Program-made: the position numbers and the translations under genes
The notes under the pieces: model-generated
The model's database searches: none
Told to the model about the DNA's origin: nothing
Seen by the model: the letters and a program-made list of their open reading frames with translations, nothing else
Shown: one piece after another, positions 8,485-16,364 of the stretch
Layout of the letters: each line of letters starts with the position of its first letter
How positions within the stretch are numbered: the stretch's first letter is position 1
Assembly (NCBI GenBank): GCA_002410325.1
Contig: DHRK01000061.1
Location: 12,137 to 76,136, forward strand
Source: Syntrophomonas sp. UBA5314
Lineage (GTDB): Bacteria > Bacillota > Syntrophomonadia > Syntrophomonadales > Syntrophomonadaceae
Length of the DNA stretch: 64,000 nucleotides
Direction: 5' to 3'

Positions 8485-8901
8485 ATGGCTGATGGCGAAT
8501 ATGGGAGCTATATATGTCCCGTATCAGCAATACAAAATATCCTTAACGGGAAATGGAAATTATCTATTTTATGGATATTAAGTAAAAACACTTTGAGGTT
8601 TAATGAGCTGCAAAGGCTGCTGCCAGATGTGTCGAGGGGCGTTCTCACTCAGCAGTTAAAGGAGCTTGAACACAATAAAATGGTACACAGAGAAGTATAT
8701 AAAGAGGTCCCCCCAAAGGTTGAATATTCTTTAACCGAAATAGGAGAGAGTTTTATTCCGGTAATGACTAGTATCGCGGAATGGGGAGTTGCTTATCTTA
8801 AAGAATTATCTAATTGCGATATGACTATTTGTATTGCCAGTAAATTTAATTGCCCGAAATGTTATGAAATATTATTATCAGCTGATTCTAAGCAAGATTA
8901 A
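8485..8901 (+). CDS. HxlR-family winged-helix transcriptional regulator
   Basis: A 138-residue regulator with the characteristic CPVSAIQNILNGKWKLSILWIL opening, the LRFNELQRLLPDVSRGVLTQQLKELE recognition region and the YSLTEIGESF wing. The N-terminal Cys in the family is often a redox or electrophile sensor; here it is in YICPV, and further Cys residues lie near the C-terminus (CDMTIC, CPKC). The ATG at 8485 is preferred because AAGGAGG lies 10 bases upstream; the frame opens earlier at 8458. It probably controls the divergent SRPBCC gene and itself. Confidence 0.9.
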   Translation: MADGEYGSYICPVSAIQNILNGKWKLSILWILSKNTLRFNELQRLLPDVSRGVLTQQLKELEHNKMVHREVYKEVPPKVEYSLTEIGESFIPVMTSIAEWGVAYLKELSNCDMTICIASKFNCPKCYEILLSADSKQD

Positions 8902-8940
8902 GGTTATGGCAGTATGCCCTGAGGATAGAACGGAATTTAG

Positions 8941-9006
8941 GTGATCCAGAGCGAGTCAGAACGTCTGCAAAAGCGGGAGTGGCCTTTTATATTTAAATGA
9001 ATTAAA
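8941..9006 (+). pseudogene. Second decayed histidine-kinase fragment
   Basis: Bases 8941-8978 match the kinase at about 2119-2156 (gtgatccagagcgagtc... gcaaaagcggg). The sequence then jumps to the match with about 2608-2630 (ggagtggccttttattta... aatgaatta). The junction is in a shared GGG. The tail ggggccgacggga after it matches the tail after relic 1 but not that of the intact gene, so the two relics share a common ancestor copy. Confidence 0.85.
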
Positions 9007-9020
9007 GGGGCCGACGGGAA

Positions 9021-9050
9021 GGGGGCACAAGGAACCGTCTCTGTTGATCC
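9021..9050 (+). repeat. Dispersed repeat, copy 3 (degenerate)
   Basis: The sequence gggggcacaaggaaccgtctctgttg follows the second kinase relic, as the related copy at 6951 follows the first. Confidence 0.45.
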
Positions 9051-9073
9051 TAGAATGATTGAGGGGTGATTTC

Positions 9074-9334
9074 ATGAGTAAATACGTTGTAATTCTGTAT
9101 ATCCTGGCTTTAATCTATTACATAAAAGTATTCGCCAAGGCAAAATATCGATCGAACAGCCGGAAGATAAGGGCTTTAGACTTATTGGCCGTAGCGTTTA
9201 TATTATGGATAAGCGGACGTATTCATGTCTTATTAAATATTGATCCCCTGGAGTTAGCCGGCCTTATACTTTTTGCCTATGCTGTTATCGTAGTATCTAT
9301 TGAGCAATTTATAATAGCTTATAAAGAAAATTAA
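9074..9334 (+). CDS. Small membrane protein of unknown function
   Basis: An 86-residue protein with three probable membrane segments: the first ~18 residues, then ~38-55 (LDLLAVAFILWISG) and ~60-80 (ELAGLILFAYAVIVVSI). A short basic loop, KAKYRSNSRK, follows the first. GAGGGGTGA precedes the ATG at 9074. I do not recognise a family, and no adjacent gene suggests a role. Confidence 0.6.
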   Translation: MSKYVVILYILALIYYIKVFAKAKYRSNSRKIRALDLLAVAFILWISGRIHVLLNIDPLELAGLILFAYAVIVVSIEQFIIAYKEN

Positions 9335-9375
9335 TATTTATCTCATGAACTTACTCCGGTTTCAAATGACACCAT

Positions 9376-9402
9376 CTTGAACGGTTGCGTTTGCGATATG
9401 AA
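9376..9402. repeat. Duplicated 27-bp segment, copy 2
   Basis: Matches 6514-6540 (CTTGAACGGTTG core, then TTTG-GA-ATGAA). It lies just before a long hairpin repeat. Confidence 0.5.
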
Positions 9403-9418
9403 AATTGGGTCTGGAGGA

Positions 9419-9462
9419 GGCAGAGGGCATGGGACAGTGGGGACTGTCTCATGCCTTCTGCC
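9419..9462. repeat. Long REP-like hairpin
   Basis: Two 20-base arms (9419-9438 and 9443-9462) pair with only two mismatches around a GGGG loop; the core is CATG-GACAGT / ACTGTC-CATG. It lies in the 240-base gap before the ECF sigma gene. It looks like a REP/IS200-type dispersed palindrome rather than a terminator, as no T-run follows. Confidence 0.6.
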
Positions 9463-9528
9463 ATTCCTATGCCCCTATGCGTTTATTATGGTTTGCTCAT
9501 TCCCTTTACAAAAGTGATAAATTTTAAA

Positions 9529-9558
9529 TGTAACCTTTTGAGGATTCAAACGTTATAG
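9529..9558 (+). promoter_or_regulatory. Predicted ECF-sigma autoregulatory promoter
   Basis: TGTAACC at 9529-9535 and CGTTATAG at 9551-9558 match the AAC/CGT layout of ECF -35 and -10 elements, with 15 bases between AACC and CGTT. It sits 20 bases before the sigma gene start, so the sigma factor most likely drives its own operon. Confidence 0.6.
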
Positions 9559-9578
9559 GGTTAGCCGGGAGGGGAGCA

Positions 9579-10082
9579 ATGAATCCTAAAAGCCTGGAGG
9601 ATATTTATCGTATATATCTGCCGGAATTATTCCATTATCTATATTTCCTCTGCCATGACTATTATCTGGCTGAAGATTTAGTCAGCGAAACTTTCTTCAG
9701 GGCTTTTCTCTTCCTGGAGGACTGCCCGGCAGATAAAGTCAAGCCCTGGTTGTTCAAAGTGGCTTACCATGCCTTTATTGATTACCAGCGAAAGAACCGC
9801 CGGGTTCTACTCAAAGACCATGCGTTTTTTGAATACATCCGGGACGGGGAGCGCCCTGATGAAGTGATGATTAGACGGGAAAGGATGCAGGAAATTGCCG
9901 GTATCATAAAAGATCTGCCCGGCCATCAAAAACAGGCCGTTTTATTGCACGATTTCGCTGAAATACCGTACAAAGAAGCCGCCGAGATCATGAATGTAAA
10001 TCTGAGTTATTTTAAAGTGTTGCTGTTCCGGGCCAGGCAAAAAATACGCGCTGCGGATGGGGGACGGAGAGAGAGTGAATGA
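9579..10082 (+). CDS. ECF-type RNA polymerase sigma factor
   Basis: A 167-residue extracytoplasmic-function sigma factor. Region 2 spans ~8-75 (AEDLVSETFFRAF, then KPWLFKVAYHAFIDYQRK), and region 4 spans ~105-160 (LPGHQKQAVLLHDFAEIPYKEAAEIMNV, ending in RARQKIR). GGGAGGGGAG precedes the ATG. The next gene, which overlaps its end, encodes a one-pass membrane protein that should be its anti-sigma factor. This pair resembles the SigM/YhdL type of cell-envelope stress system; that sub-type is an inference. Confidence 0.93.
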   Translation: MNPKSLEDIYRIYLPELFHYLYFLCHDYYLAEDLVSETFFRAFLFLEDCPADKVKPWLFKVAYHAFIDYQRKNRRVLLKDHAFFEYIRDGERPDEVMIRRERMQEIAGIIKDLPGHQKQAVLLHDFAEIPYKEAAEIMNVNLSYFKVLLFRARQKIRAADGGRRESE

Positions 10083-11253
10083 GGAGCTAAAAGAAAAACT
10101 GCGCAATTACGCGGATGGAAAGCTGTCACCGGAGGAAAAAGACCAGTTGGAACAGGATTTTAAAAAAATAGAAGAGTATGATTTGCTTCTTGAGGATGAA
10201 ATGAACTCTGAAAAAATTCCTTTTGCACAAGAAACGCCGCCTGCTCCTGTTGATAATAAGGGCGCAGGTATTATAAAAAAGGCCAAGTGGAAAGCCCGGC
10301 TGCAAAACGCCTTGACGGCCGTGGGAATAATTTTTCTGGGAACAATTTTGTGTACTATTTTGAGCGCCATATACTACTCTTCCGGCAATCCCGATAGAAT
10401 AGATACTTATCATGATATCGTCGAATCCACCCTGGCGGTAACCGAGCCCAATTTGCGCTTGCGGACCAACTCCATTGATACCGGGTCCTTTTTTAGTATT
10501 GATTTACAGGGGAAGCTGACCAAGCAAATTGGTAGGTATGAATACAATGTCGGGGAATTTACGGTTTCTTTCCTGTTAAACCAGGTGGGTTTTCCCGAGC
10601 GTAAAAAGGAGATCGATGATCTCATTTCTATTCCTTTTAATTATCCGGGAACTCCCGCCCAGACAAATCAATCCGACTGGGCAAAACTTGATAAGCTTCC
10701 GGAAGGAACCGTATCGGAAGTGTACTTGTCCTTTGACCGGGTTTATTCTACGGATGAAGTGCTCCAAAAGTTCAGTGATAAAGATATGCAGCCAGTCTGG
10801 TTTGCAGTGGATACCGGTCTTGATAATTGGCCGGAATATCGTCCCCCGAACACGTTCATGGGGTTTCCCTATCATCCGGTTTGGCTCAAAAACGAAATGA
10901 CCACGATAAATCAAAATGTTGAAAAAAAGGGTTGGTTTTTAAAAGTGGTTTCAAAAAGTTTCTCCAGTCCGGTTCTCGAAACCTATGGAAGCGCGGATCT
11001 GCGCAACCAGAACTTCCTGAATACCCTCAATCTTTTAAAAGAATACGAAAAGATGGCCAATCGCATAGCGGGAAAGGGAGATCTGCGGCTACAAGAGCGA
11101 ATAGATTATTTGAACCAAAACGGTATTGGTATTTATGGCGCAGTGGCTACCGGCCCGTCCAAGGAAATATTGAAGTTGAAAAATGAACCCTGGATAAGCG
11201 GGATTATAGTCGGCGAAGTCCGCTTCTGGAATTGGTCGTCTAATTACCGGTAG
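10075..11253 (+). CDS. Membrane anti-sigma factor (sigma factor regulator N/C domains)
   Basis: A ~392-residue protein with a cytoplasmic N-terminal part (NEELKEKLRNYADGKLSPEEKDQLEQ), a single membrane segment near 80-105 (GIIFLGTILCTILSAIYY) and a large extracytoplasmic domain. The latter includes LPEGTVSEVYLSFDR and the VWFAVDTG stretch typical of Sigma_reg_C-type domains. GTG at 10075 is preferred because GGAG lies 5 bases upstream, giving an 8-base overlap with the sigma gene; ATG at 10057 would give a 26-base overlap. It should hold the sigma factor inactive until an envelope signal arrives. Confidence 0.8.
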   Translation: MNEELKEKLRNYADGKLSPEEKDQLEQDFKKIEEYDLLLEDEMNSEKIPFAQETPPAPVDNKGAGIIKKAKWKARLQNALTAVGIIFLGTILCTILSAIYYSSGNPDRIDTYHDIVESTLAVTEPNLRLRTNSIDTGSFFSIDLQGKLTKQIGRYEYNVGEFTVSFLLNQVGFPERKKEIDDLISIPFNYPGTPAQTNQSDWAKLDKLPEGTVSEVYLSFDRVYSTDEVLQKFSDKDMQPVWFAVDTGLDNWPEYRPPNTFMGFPYHPVWLKNEMTTINQNVEKKGWFLKVVSKSFSSPVLETYGSADLRNQNFLNTLNLLKEYEKMANRIAGKGDLRLQERIDYLNQNGIGIYGAVATGPSKEILKLKNEPWISGIIVGEVRFWNWSSNYR

Positions 11254-11258
11254 AATAC

Positions 11259-11294
11259 CCGCCCCGTTAAAGCCTTGAAAGGGTGCCGGGGCGG
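11259..11294. terminator. Hairpin between convergent anti-sigma and dikinase genes
   Basis: CCGCCCCG (11259-11266) pairs perfectly with CGGGGCGG (11287-11294). It lies between two convergent stop codons, so it probably ends transcription from both sides. U-runs are poor. Confidence 0.6.
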
Positions 11295-11295
11295 C

Positions 11296-13941
11296 TTATA
11301 GCAATGTAACGAACCCCCGGGTGCCGTCAATGAGGATTGGCTGCCCGTCCTTTATTTTTCGGGTCGCGTCATCCACTCCCACCACGGCCGGAATCCCGTA
11401 TTCCCTGGCCACCACCGAACCGTGGGTCATCAGTCCGCCCACTTCAGTGACCAGCCCGGCGGCCAGGGAGAATAAAGGGGTCCAGCTGGGGTCCGTATAG
11501 GGGGCCACCAGTATGTCTCCCGGTTCCATTCTGGCCTCGGCCAGGCGCAGCACCACCCTGGCCCGGCCTTGCACGGTCCCTGCCGAAACCGGGCTTCCGG
11601 CCAGGGCGCCGGGGGGCAGATTCGCCAGCGCCTGGCCTTGAATGATTTCACCTTCGCTGGTCATGGCCCGGGGAGGCCGGCGTTTTTGGTCCAGTTCATA
11701 TTTTTCTTTTCTCTGCGCTATCAGCCCGGCATCCACTTGCTGTTGGGCCGTTATTTCTTTGATCTCCTGCAAAGAAAACCAGAAGATGTCTTCCCGATCC
11801 GCCAATGCGCCCCGTTCAACCAGCCGGTCCGCTTCCTCCAGCAGAGCCTGCTTTATGAAGTATAAATTCTGCACGATATAATATTTGGGATGCTCCCGGA
11901 TTCCGATCAAAGCGCGGTGAACCTTCAGCAGCCTTCTCATCGTCAAAACTTTAAAATACCCCCGGGGCCGCCGGCGCAGGCGTTCCAACAGGTGCCGGGC
12001 GGCTTTTTCCGCCTCTTCCTGGCCCCGGGCAAAATCCTGGCGGTGCTGGCCAGGGCCATGCCCGTCGATATGATTAATCAGGATGGGCACGATCTGCGTA
12101 GGGTTTTCATACCAGCGCGGCCGGGTCAGGTCGATTTCCCCGGTGCCCCTCATGCCGTAACGTTCGAAAAAGCGTTGAAAACCGGGCAGGACCGCCGGGC
12201 CGCCGGGCACTTTCTCTAGATCTTGAAAAAAGCTCTCATCCCGGGCTGTTTTCAAGTAATCTACCACTTGCGGACAGGTCCTTAAAGAGTCGGCCAAATC
12301 CCCTAGTTCCAGGCCCATTTCCGTAGTAATATTCCCCGGTGGCGATTTGCTGATATCCGTTAGCCCGGATTCATCGCCCAACCAGGCCCGGGCAAGATTG
12401 CGGATCAGGAAATAGGAGCCGATGGCGGGGGGAAGGATGCGCGCTACGCGGGGCAGAAAATCCGGCATCAGCCGGGAGAGCATTTCCTGGATTGCTGCAA
12501 TTCTGTCCCCACCGGAAAGGGAACTCAGCCGCAGGCGATTCTGCTGCACGTGGGAGGCGATATACCGGTTCATTTCCTCCAGGGTTTGATCGTTATTGCG
12601 GTAGAGAATGCGGGCGACGAAATTGAGGACAATAGGCAGAGCCGTCCTTATCATAGGCCGGGAGACTTTTTTTTCAGGCCCCAGAGCATCCTGAAACTCC
12701 TCTCTTTCTATAAACGCCTCTACCGACCGGCTGATGGACTCATCCAGGGCGGGCAGGATATGGGGAAGCCGCTTACGAATCTGCCGGTAGCCGAGCAGGG
12801 GAGTAATATCGCCATAGAGCCGGCCGCCCAGTTCCTGAAGATAGGAGCATTCCCCGGTAGGAACAGGTTTGCCCAGGGGAACCAGGGTCCGGAGAACCGA
12901 TACGCCCAGCGGCTTCATGGCATCGGTCATCATCTGGGGGTGGCCGATGGAAATAAACAAGTGGACCTTTTCGTCATGGATGCGCGGTTGAGGATAAAGC
13001 GTCGTAATCGGCCGGCTCTGGAGAATGAATATCTGGCCTTCGGCAATGGCCCATTCGATGTCCTGGGGGCTTCCAAAATGCTGCTCGATCTTTTTGCCCA
13101 GCCGGGCCAGTTGCAAAGCCTGCTCGTCGGATAAGGCGGGCGAAACGGCCTTTTTTTCAAGGAGGTCGGCCTTTTCCGTGCCCCCCTCCGCCCTGGCCTT
13201 GATGCACAAGTTCTTTACTGATAATTGTTTCCTAATCAGTTTTTCGTTTTTTACCTGGTACAAATCGGCGGATACCTGGCCGGAGACCAGGGCCTCACCC
13301 AGGCCGAAGCTGGCGTCAATGGAGGTGATCCGCCGGTTGCCGCTTACCGGGTCGGCCGTGAACATAATCCCGGAGACTTCGGAAAATATCATCTGCTGAA
13401 TAACAACGGCCAGTTGAACTTTTCGGTGGGAATAGCCGTTTTGGCGACGATAGACAATGGCCCGGTCTGTAAACAGGGAGGCCCAGCAATGAAGGACGGC
13501 GTTGAGGAGTTGTTCCGGCCCCCGCATGTTCAAAAAAGTATCCTGCTGCCCGGCAAAGGAAGCTCCCGGGAGGTCCTCCGCGGTAGCGCTGGACCGCACC
13601 GCATAAGCTTCATGGCTGCCGGTTTCCTGCCAGGCCTGGAGGATTTCTGCTGAGATCTCTTCCGGCATCGGTAGACTCAGCAGATGGGTGCGGATTTGCT
13701 CTCCCAGTTGCTGCAGCGCTTCGACGGCGTCTGCTTTCAAGCTATCCAGAGCGTCCAGGAGGCGGCTTAACTCATGGCTGCTGGAGATAAATTTCCGGTA
13801 GGCTCTGGTGGTAACGCAGAAGCCGGGAGGGACTAAAAGACCGGCAATCCGGGTCAACTCACCCAAATTGGCGCCCTTGCCCCCCGCCACGGCTACACTC
13901 CCTTTATCCAAGCCGGTCAAAGGCTGTATATAGTGATTCAT
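11296..13941 (-). CDS. Rifamycin-phosphotransferase / PEP-synthase-like dikinase
   Basis: An 881-residue enzyme. The N-terminal ATP-grasp domain (~1-320) has GGKGANLGEL, the PPGFCVTT motif, AVRSSATAEDLPGASFAGQQDTFLN and EWAIAEGQIFILQSRP. A middle domain (~325-770) has the IGHPQMMTDAMKPLG segment. The C-terminal phosphohistidine swivel has LTEVGGLMTHGS with catalytic His840. There is no PEP/pyruvate-binding TIM barrel after the swivel, so it is not a true PEP synthase. The domain order matches rifampin phosphotransferase (Rph) and its Bacillus relatives, which phosphorylate an acceptor bound by the middle domain. The acceptor here is unknown. ATG 13941 (GGGAG upstream) is preferred over 13959. 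Confidence 0.85.
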   Translation of the reverse strand: MNHYIQPLTGLDKGSVAVAGGKGANLGELTRIAGLLVPPGFCVTTRAYRKFISSSHELSRLLDALDSLKADAVEALQQLGEQIRTHLLSLPMPEEISAEILQAWQETGSHEAYAVRSSATAEDLPGASFAGQQDTFLNMRGPEQLLNAVLHCWASLFTDRAIVYRRQNGYSHRKVQLAVVIQQMIFSEVSGIMFTADPVSGNRRITSIDASFGLGEALVSGQVSADLYQVKNEKLIRKQLSVKNLCIKARAEGGTEKADLLEKKAVSPALSDEQALQLARLGKKIEQHFGSPQDIEWAIAEGQIFILQSRPITTLYPQPRIHDEKVHLFISIGHPQMMTDAMKPLGVSVLRTLVPLGKPVPTGECSYLQELGGRLYGDITPLLGYRQIRKRLPHILPALDESISRSVEAFIEREEFQDALGPEKKVSRPMIRTALPIVLNFVARILYRNNDQTLEEMNRYIASHVQQNRLRLSSLSGGDRIAAIQEMLSRLMPDFLPRVARILPPAIGSYFLIRNLARAWLGDESGLTDISKSPPGNITTEMGLELGDLADSLRTCPQVVDYLKTARDESFFQDLEKVPGGPAVLPGFQRFFERYGMRGTGEIDLTRPRWYENPTQIVPILINHIDGHGPGQHRQDFARGQEEAEKAARHLLERLRRRPRGYFKVLTMRRLLKVHRALIGIREHPKYYIVQNLYFIKQALLEEADRLVERGALADREDIFWFSLQEIKEITAQQQVDAGLIAQRKEKYELDQKRRPPRAMTSEGEIIQGQALANLPPGALAGSPVSAGTVQGRARVVLRLAEARMEPGDILVAPYTDPSWTPLFSLAAGLVTEVGGLMTHGSVVAREYGIPAVVGVDDATRKIKDGQPILIDGTRGFVTLL

Positions 13942-14119
13942 AGCTAACGGGTCTCCCATAAAGTTTTTTTACTAGTATACCCGCATTCCCGGAAATAGGC
14001 AGATGTAGACGGGATGGTTCTGGAGATGGTGAAGGGATGTGTCAACAAGCCGCTTATCAGTGCGGCAGTGCTATCGGATGTTCCTTGAGCGCAATCTGTT
14101 GCCCCTTTGCAGCTTGCTT

Positions 14120-14143
14120 AATGGTTCCATATATGATACCATT
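14120..14143. promoter_or_regulatory. Inverted repeat upstream of hicAB
   Basis: AATGGT (14120-14125) and ACCATT (14138-14143) flank a TATGAT-like -10 box, with TTGCAG 18 bases before it. It is a candidate operator for HicB autoregulation, 22 bases before the hicA start. Confidence 0.4.
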
Positions 14144-14165
14144 ATTAGCGGGTGGTGATACCAAT

Positions 14166-14420
14166 ATGACTAAGCGCGAAAAGCGACTTCAACGTATGCA
14201 CAACAATCCCCACGATGTAAACTTTGAAGATATTGACCGATTATTACTCGACAACGGATTCGAGCGGCATCAACCCAGTGGGGGCTCAAGCCATTATATC
14301 TATCGCCACCGAAAATTGCACGACAAACTATCGATTCCATATAACCGGCCTGTTAAAGCGATCTATATTAAACAGGCCCTTGCCGCAATCGAATCTCTTA
14401 AAGAAAGAGGGGATAAATAA
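14166..14420 (+). CDS. hicA: HicA-family mRNA interferase toxin
   Basis: An 84-residue toxin. The family fold is seen in NFEDIDRLLLDNGFERHQPSGGSSHYIYRH; the active-site His is in GGSSHYIYRH. The C-terminal helix is KAIYIKQALAAIE. The ATG at 14166 is chosen over an upstream frame extension because GGTGGTGA precedes it and the product then has the family length. HicA cleaves mRNA unless bound by HicB. The stop shares one base with the hicB start (TAATG), so the two are translated together. Confidence 0.9.
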   Translation: MTKREKRLQRMHNNPHDVNFEDIDRLLLDNGFERHQPSGGSSHYIYRHRKLHDKLSIPYNRPVKAIYIKQALAAIESLKERGDK

Positions 14421-14767
14421 TGAAAAACTTGGAATATTACCTTGACTTAAATTACGATATCGTACTCAGGCAATTAAACGATGATGAGGGTGGCGGTTGG
14501 TTTGCTGAAATCCCCCTTCTCCCCGGCTGCATGTCAGATGGCGAAACTCCCGAAGAAGCATTAAAAAACATAAATGATGCTAAAAAGTGTTGGATAGAAG
14601 TTGCTCTTCAGCACCATGATAATATTCCTGAACCTGTTGATAATCAATATTCCGGCCAATTACGAATTCGCATCCCTAAAACCCTGCACAAGTCTCTGGC
14701 CGAAAGAGCCAAGCAAGAAAAAGTAAGCTTAAACCAGTTAATTCTTCATAAGCTCTCTATGAACTAG
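14420..14767 (+). CDS. hicB: HicB-family antitoxin
   Basis: A 115-residue antitoxin with two parts. The N-terminal RNase-H-like HicB domain has GGGWFAEIPLLPGCMSDGETPEEALKNI, followed by a linker (EPVDNQYSGQ). A C-terminal ribbon-helix-helix DNA-binding segment has LRIRIPKTLHKSLAERAKQEKVSLNQLI. It neutralises HicA and probably represses the operon at the inverted repeat upstream. The order toxin-antitoxin is usual for hicAB. Confidence 0.92.
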   Translation: MKNLEYYLDLNYDIVLRQLNDDEGGGWFAEIPLLPGCMSDGETPEEALKNINDAKKCWIEVALQHHDNIPEPVDNQYSGQLRIRIPKTLHKSLAERAKQEKVSLNQLILHKLSMN

Positions 14768-14785
14768 CTCCCCTCCAGAGCCCCG

Positions 14786-14821
14786 GCGTACCTGATCCGG
14801 GATGTGCTTGAAGATAAATAG
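14786..14821 (+). pseudogene. Possible gene tail (AYLIRDVLEDK-stop)
   Basis: An open stretch ends in AYLIRDVLEDK and a TAG, which looks like the C-terminus of a small regulator or antitoxin, but nothing upstream in frame continues it. It may be debris from a former insertion next to hicAB. Confidence 0.25.
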
Positions 14822-14900
14822 AGGGAATTTCAATCCGGTCATTAAAATCCCCTCGGTCAACTGGACCCATCGACAGACTCTTGTTGTTTGTGGTTGATGT

Positions 14901-15713
14901 TTATTGATCTATTACCAATTGTATTTCTGTGATAAACTTTTTGGGGCTGCGGGGCAGGATCATTCCCGGGCCTTTTAAATAGACTTCTCTGCTGGGGGAA
15001 AGGATTTTCAAGCCGGTCTGGTTGACGTAATCAATCAGCTTCTTGTATGAATCGCCCAGGGTCTCATAGGGGCCTTTATGAATAATGCTCACCGCCTGGC
15101 CGCCTTTCAACAAGCGGCTCTTAATTCCGTCGCCTTCGACTGAAATTTTTACCGGTACACAGGCCTCGATATCGGCGTCCTCCTCCTTGTAGTCCGTGTC
15201 ATAATACAGAAAAAAGGGACTGCCGCCGGCATGCCTGCCGCACAGTTTATACAGTCTGGGGAAATAAACTCCCGCGTCCTGATACCTGCCGCGGAAGCGA
15301 ATGGATGCTATCAGGGTATCCGGGATGTCTTTTATCACAATATCCGCGCTTTTATTCATCTCATAAACCTCCTCGGCTTGCCGGGTCTGCTTTATAAAAG
15401 CGGCCAGCTTTTTCTCCATGCTTTCATAGTCAGCCATTTTCCGGGCGATTTCTTTTTGCTTATCGGCCATGTAGTCCAGCAGTTCGGAATCGTCCTGACA
15501 GTTGTCCAGTATCTCTTTAATCTCTTTGATGGAGAAATCGAGATGCTTGAGTTCCTGGATAGCCCTGGCCCTATCCAGGGATTTCGCATCATAATACCGG
15601 TAGCCGGTGTCTGGGTCGATGCGACCTGGTTCGAGCAATCCGCATTCATGATAATAGCGGAGGGTTTTTATACTGAGGCGGGATATGCGCGAAAAATCCC
15701 CTATCTGGTACAT
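14901..15713 (-). CDS. MerR-family regulator with GyrI-like effector domain (BmrR type)
   Basis: A 270-residue regulator. The N-terminal MerR winged helix is YQIGDFSRISRLSIKTLRYYHECGLLEPGRIDPDTGYRYY; a coiled-coil dimer helix covers ~75-120 (MADKQKEIARKMADYESMEKKL). A C-terminal GyrI-like small-molecule-binding domain covers ~125-270, ending in FITEIQLVIDQ. BmrR-like proteins bind hydrophobic cations and activate promoters with over-long spacers. AAGGAG precedes the ATG. It lies 30 bases after the membrane protein gene on the same strand, and that operon has a MerR-type promoter upstream. Confidence 0.93.
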   Translation of the reverse strand: MYQIGDFSRISRLSIKTLRYYHECGLLEPGRIDPDTGYRYYDAKSLDRARAIQELKHLDFSIKEIKEILDNCQDDSELLDYMADKQKEIARKMADYESMEKKLAAFIKQTRQAEEVYEMNKSADIVIKDIPDTLIASIRFRGRYQDAGVYFPRLYKLCGRHAGGSPFFLYYDTDYKEEDADIEACVPVKISVEGDGIKSRLLKGGQAVSIIHKGPYETLGDSYKKLIDYVNQTGLKILSPSREVYLKGPGMILPRSPKKFITEIQLVIDQ

Positions 15714-15743
15714 GATATATACTCCTTAACCAAACTGTCTGTT

Positions 15744-16226
15744 CTATGCACTGGGCTTGCCAGTCATGTCAAAGCCCAGGATCCGGTTAAAAGCCTCGGG
15801 GTGCCCGGCCGCATAGTTCTGCTGGAACCCGATGAAAGGTGCAAAGAACAGAATGCCCAGCAGAAGGCCGACTGCAGCCGACTTGTAGTCCGCCGTCCGG
15901 AAGGTTTCGTACAAAACCCAGGCAATGGTGGAGACCATCAGGATATGGCTCACCTGGGCAATTAAATTGTAGCCGTTCCAGGGGAAAATAAAAAGGCCCA
16001 GCCCGCCGAAGAAAAACAGGGGCAGAATAGCGATATGCAGGGCGGTCCGGTCCTTGCTTGCCAGGTAGATCACAAAACCGATCAGATAGGCGATATTGGA
16101 CGGGGTGCAGGCATTGAAAACCAGCCATTCCAGCGGGCTGACTTTCATTACATTCAAGAAATAATGAGTGCTGTTGGCGGTGGACAGGAACAGGAGCGTC
16201 GCCAGTCCGATTCCCACTTTGTTCAT
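15744..16226 (-). CDS. Five-helix membrane protein in the MerR operon
   Basis: A 160-residue hydrophobic protein with about five membrane segments and a short polar tail (GHPEAFNRILGFDMTGKPSA). I do not recognise its family. The ATG at 16226 is chosen because GGGAGAG lies 8 bases upstream; the frame runs back to a GTG at 16235. It is the first gene of a two-gene unit with the BmrR-like regulator, so it may be the regulated transporter or sensor partner. It is too small for a typical MFS pump. Confidence 0.65.
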   Translation of the reverse strand: MNKVGIGLATLLFLSTANSTHYFLNVMKVSPLEWLVFNACTPSNIAYLIGFVIYLASKDRTALHIAILPLFFFGGLGLFIFPWNGYNLIAQVSHILMVSTIAWVLYETFRTADYKSAAVGLLLGILFFAPFIGFQQNYAAGHPEAFNRILGFDMTGKPSA

Positions 16227-16259
16227 CTCCATCACTCTCCCATCTTTTGTCCTATCTCA

Positions 16260-16290
16260 ACGATAGGCCCTCCAGTTAGGGGAGAGTCAA
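16260..16290 (-). promoter_or_regulatory. MerR-type promoter with 19-bp spacer
   Basis: On the minus strand, TTGACT (16290-16285) and TATCGT (16265-16260) are 19 bases apart. The spacer holds an imperfect dyad (CTCTCCCC...GGAGGG). A 19-base spacer with a central dyad is the known signature of MerR-activated promoters. It lies 34 bases upstream of the membrane protein start, so the BmrR-like regulator probably activates its own operon. Confidence 0.65.
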
Positions 16291-16364
16291 GAGTGAGCCA
16301 AACTCACATGTCTCTAAAGATGCTAATCTTAATTTGCCTTATATTTATACGATTCACCAATACC

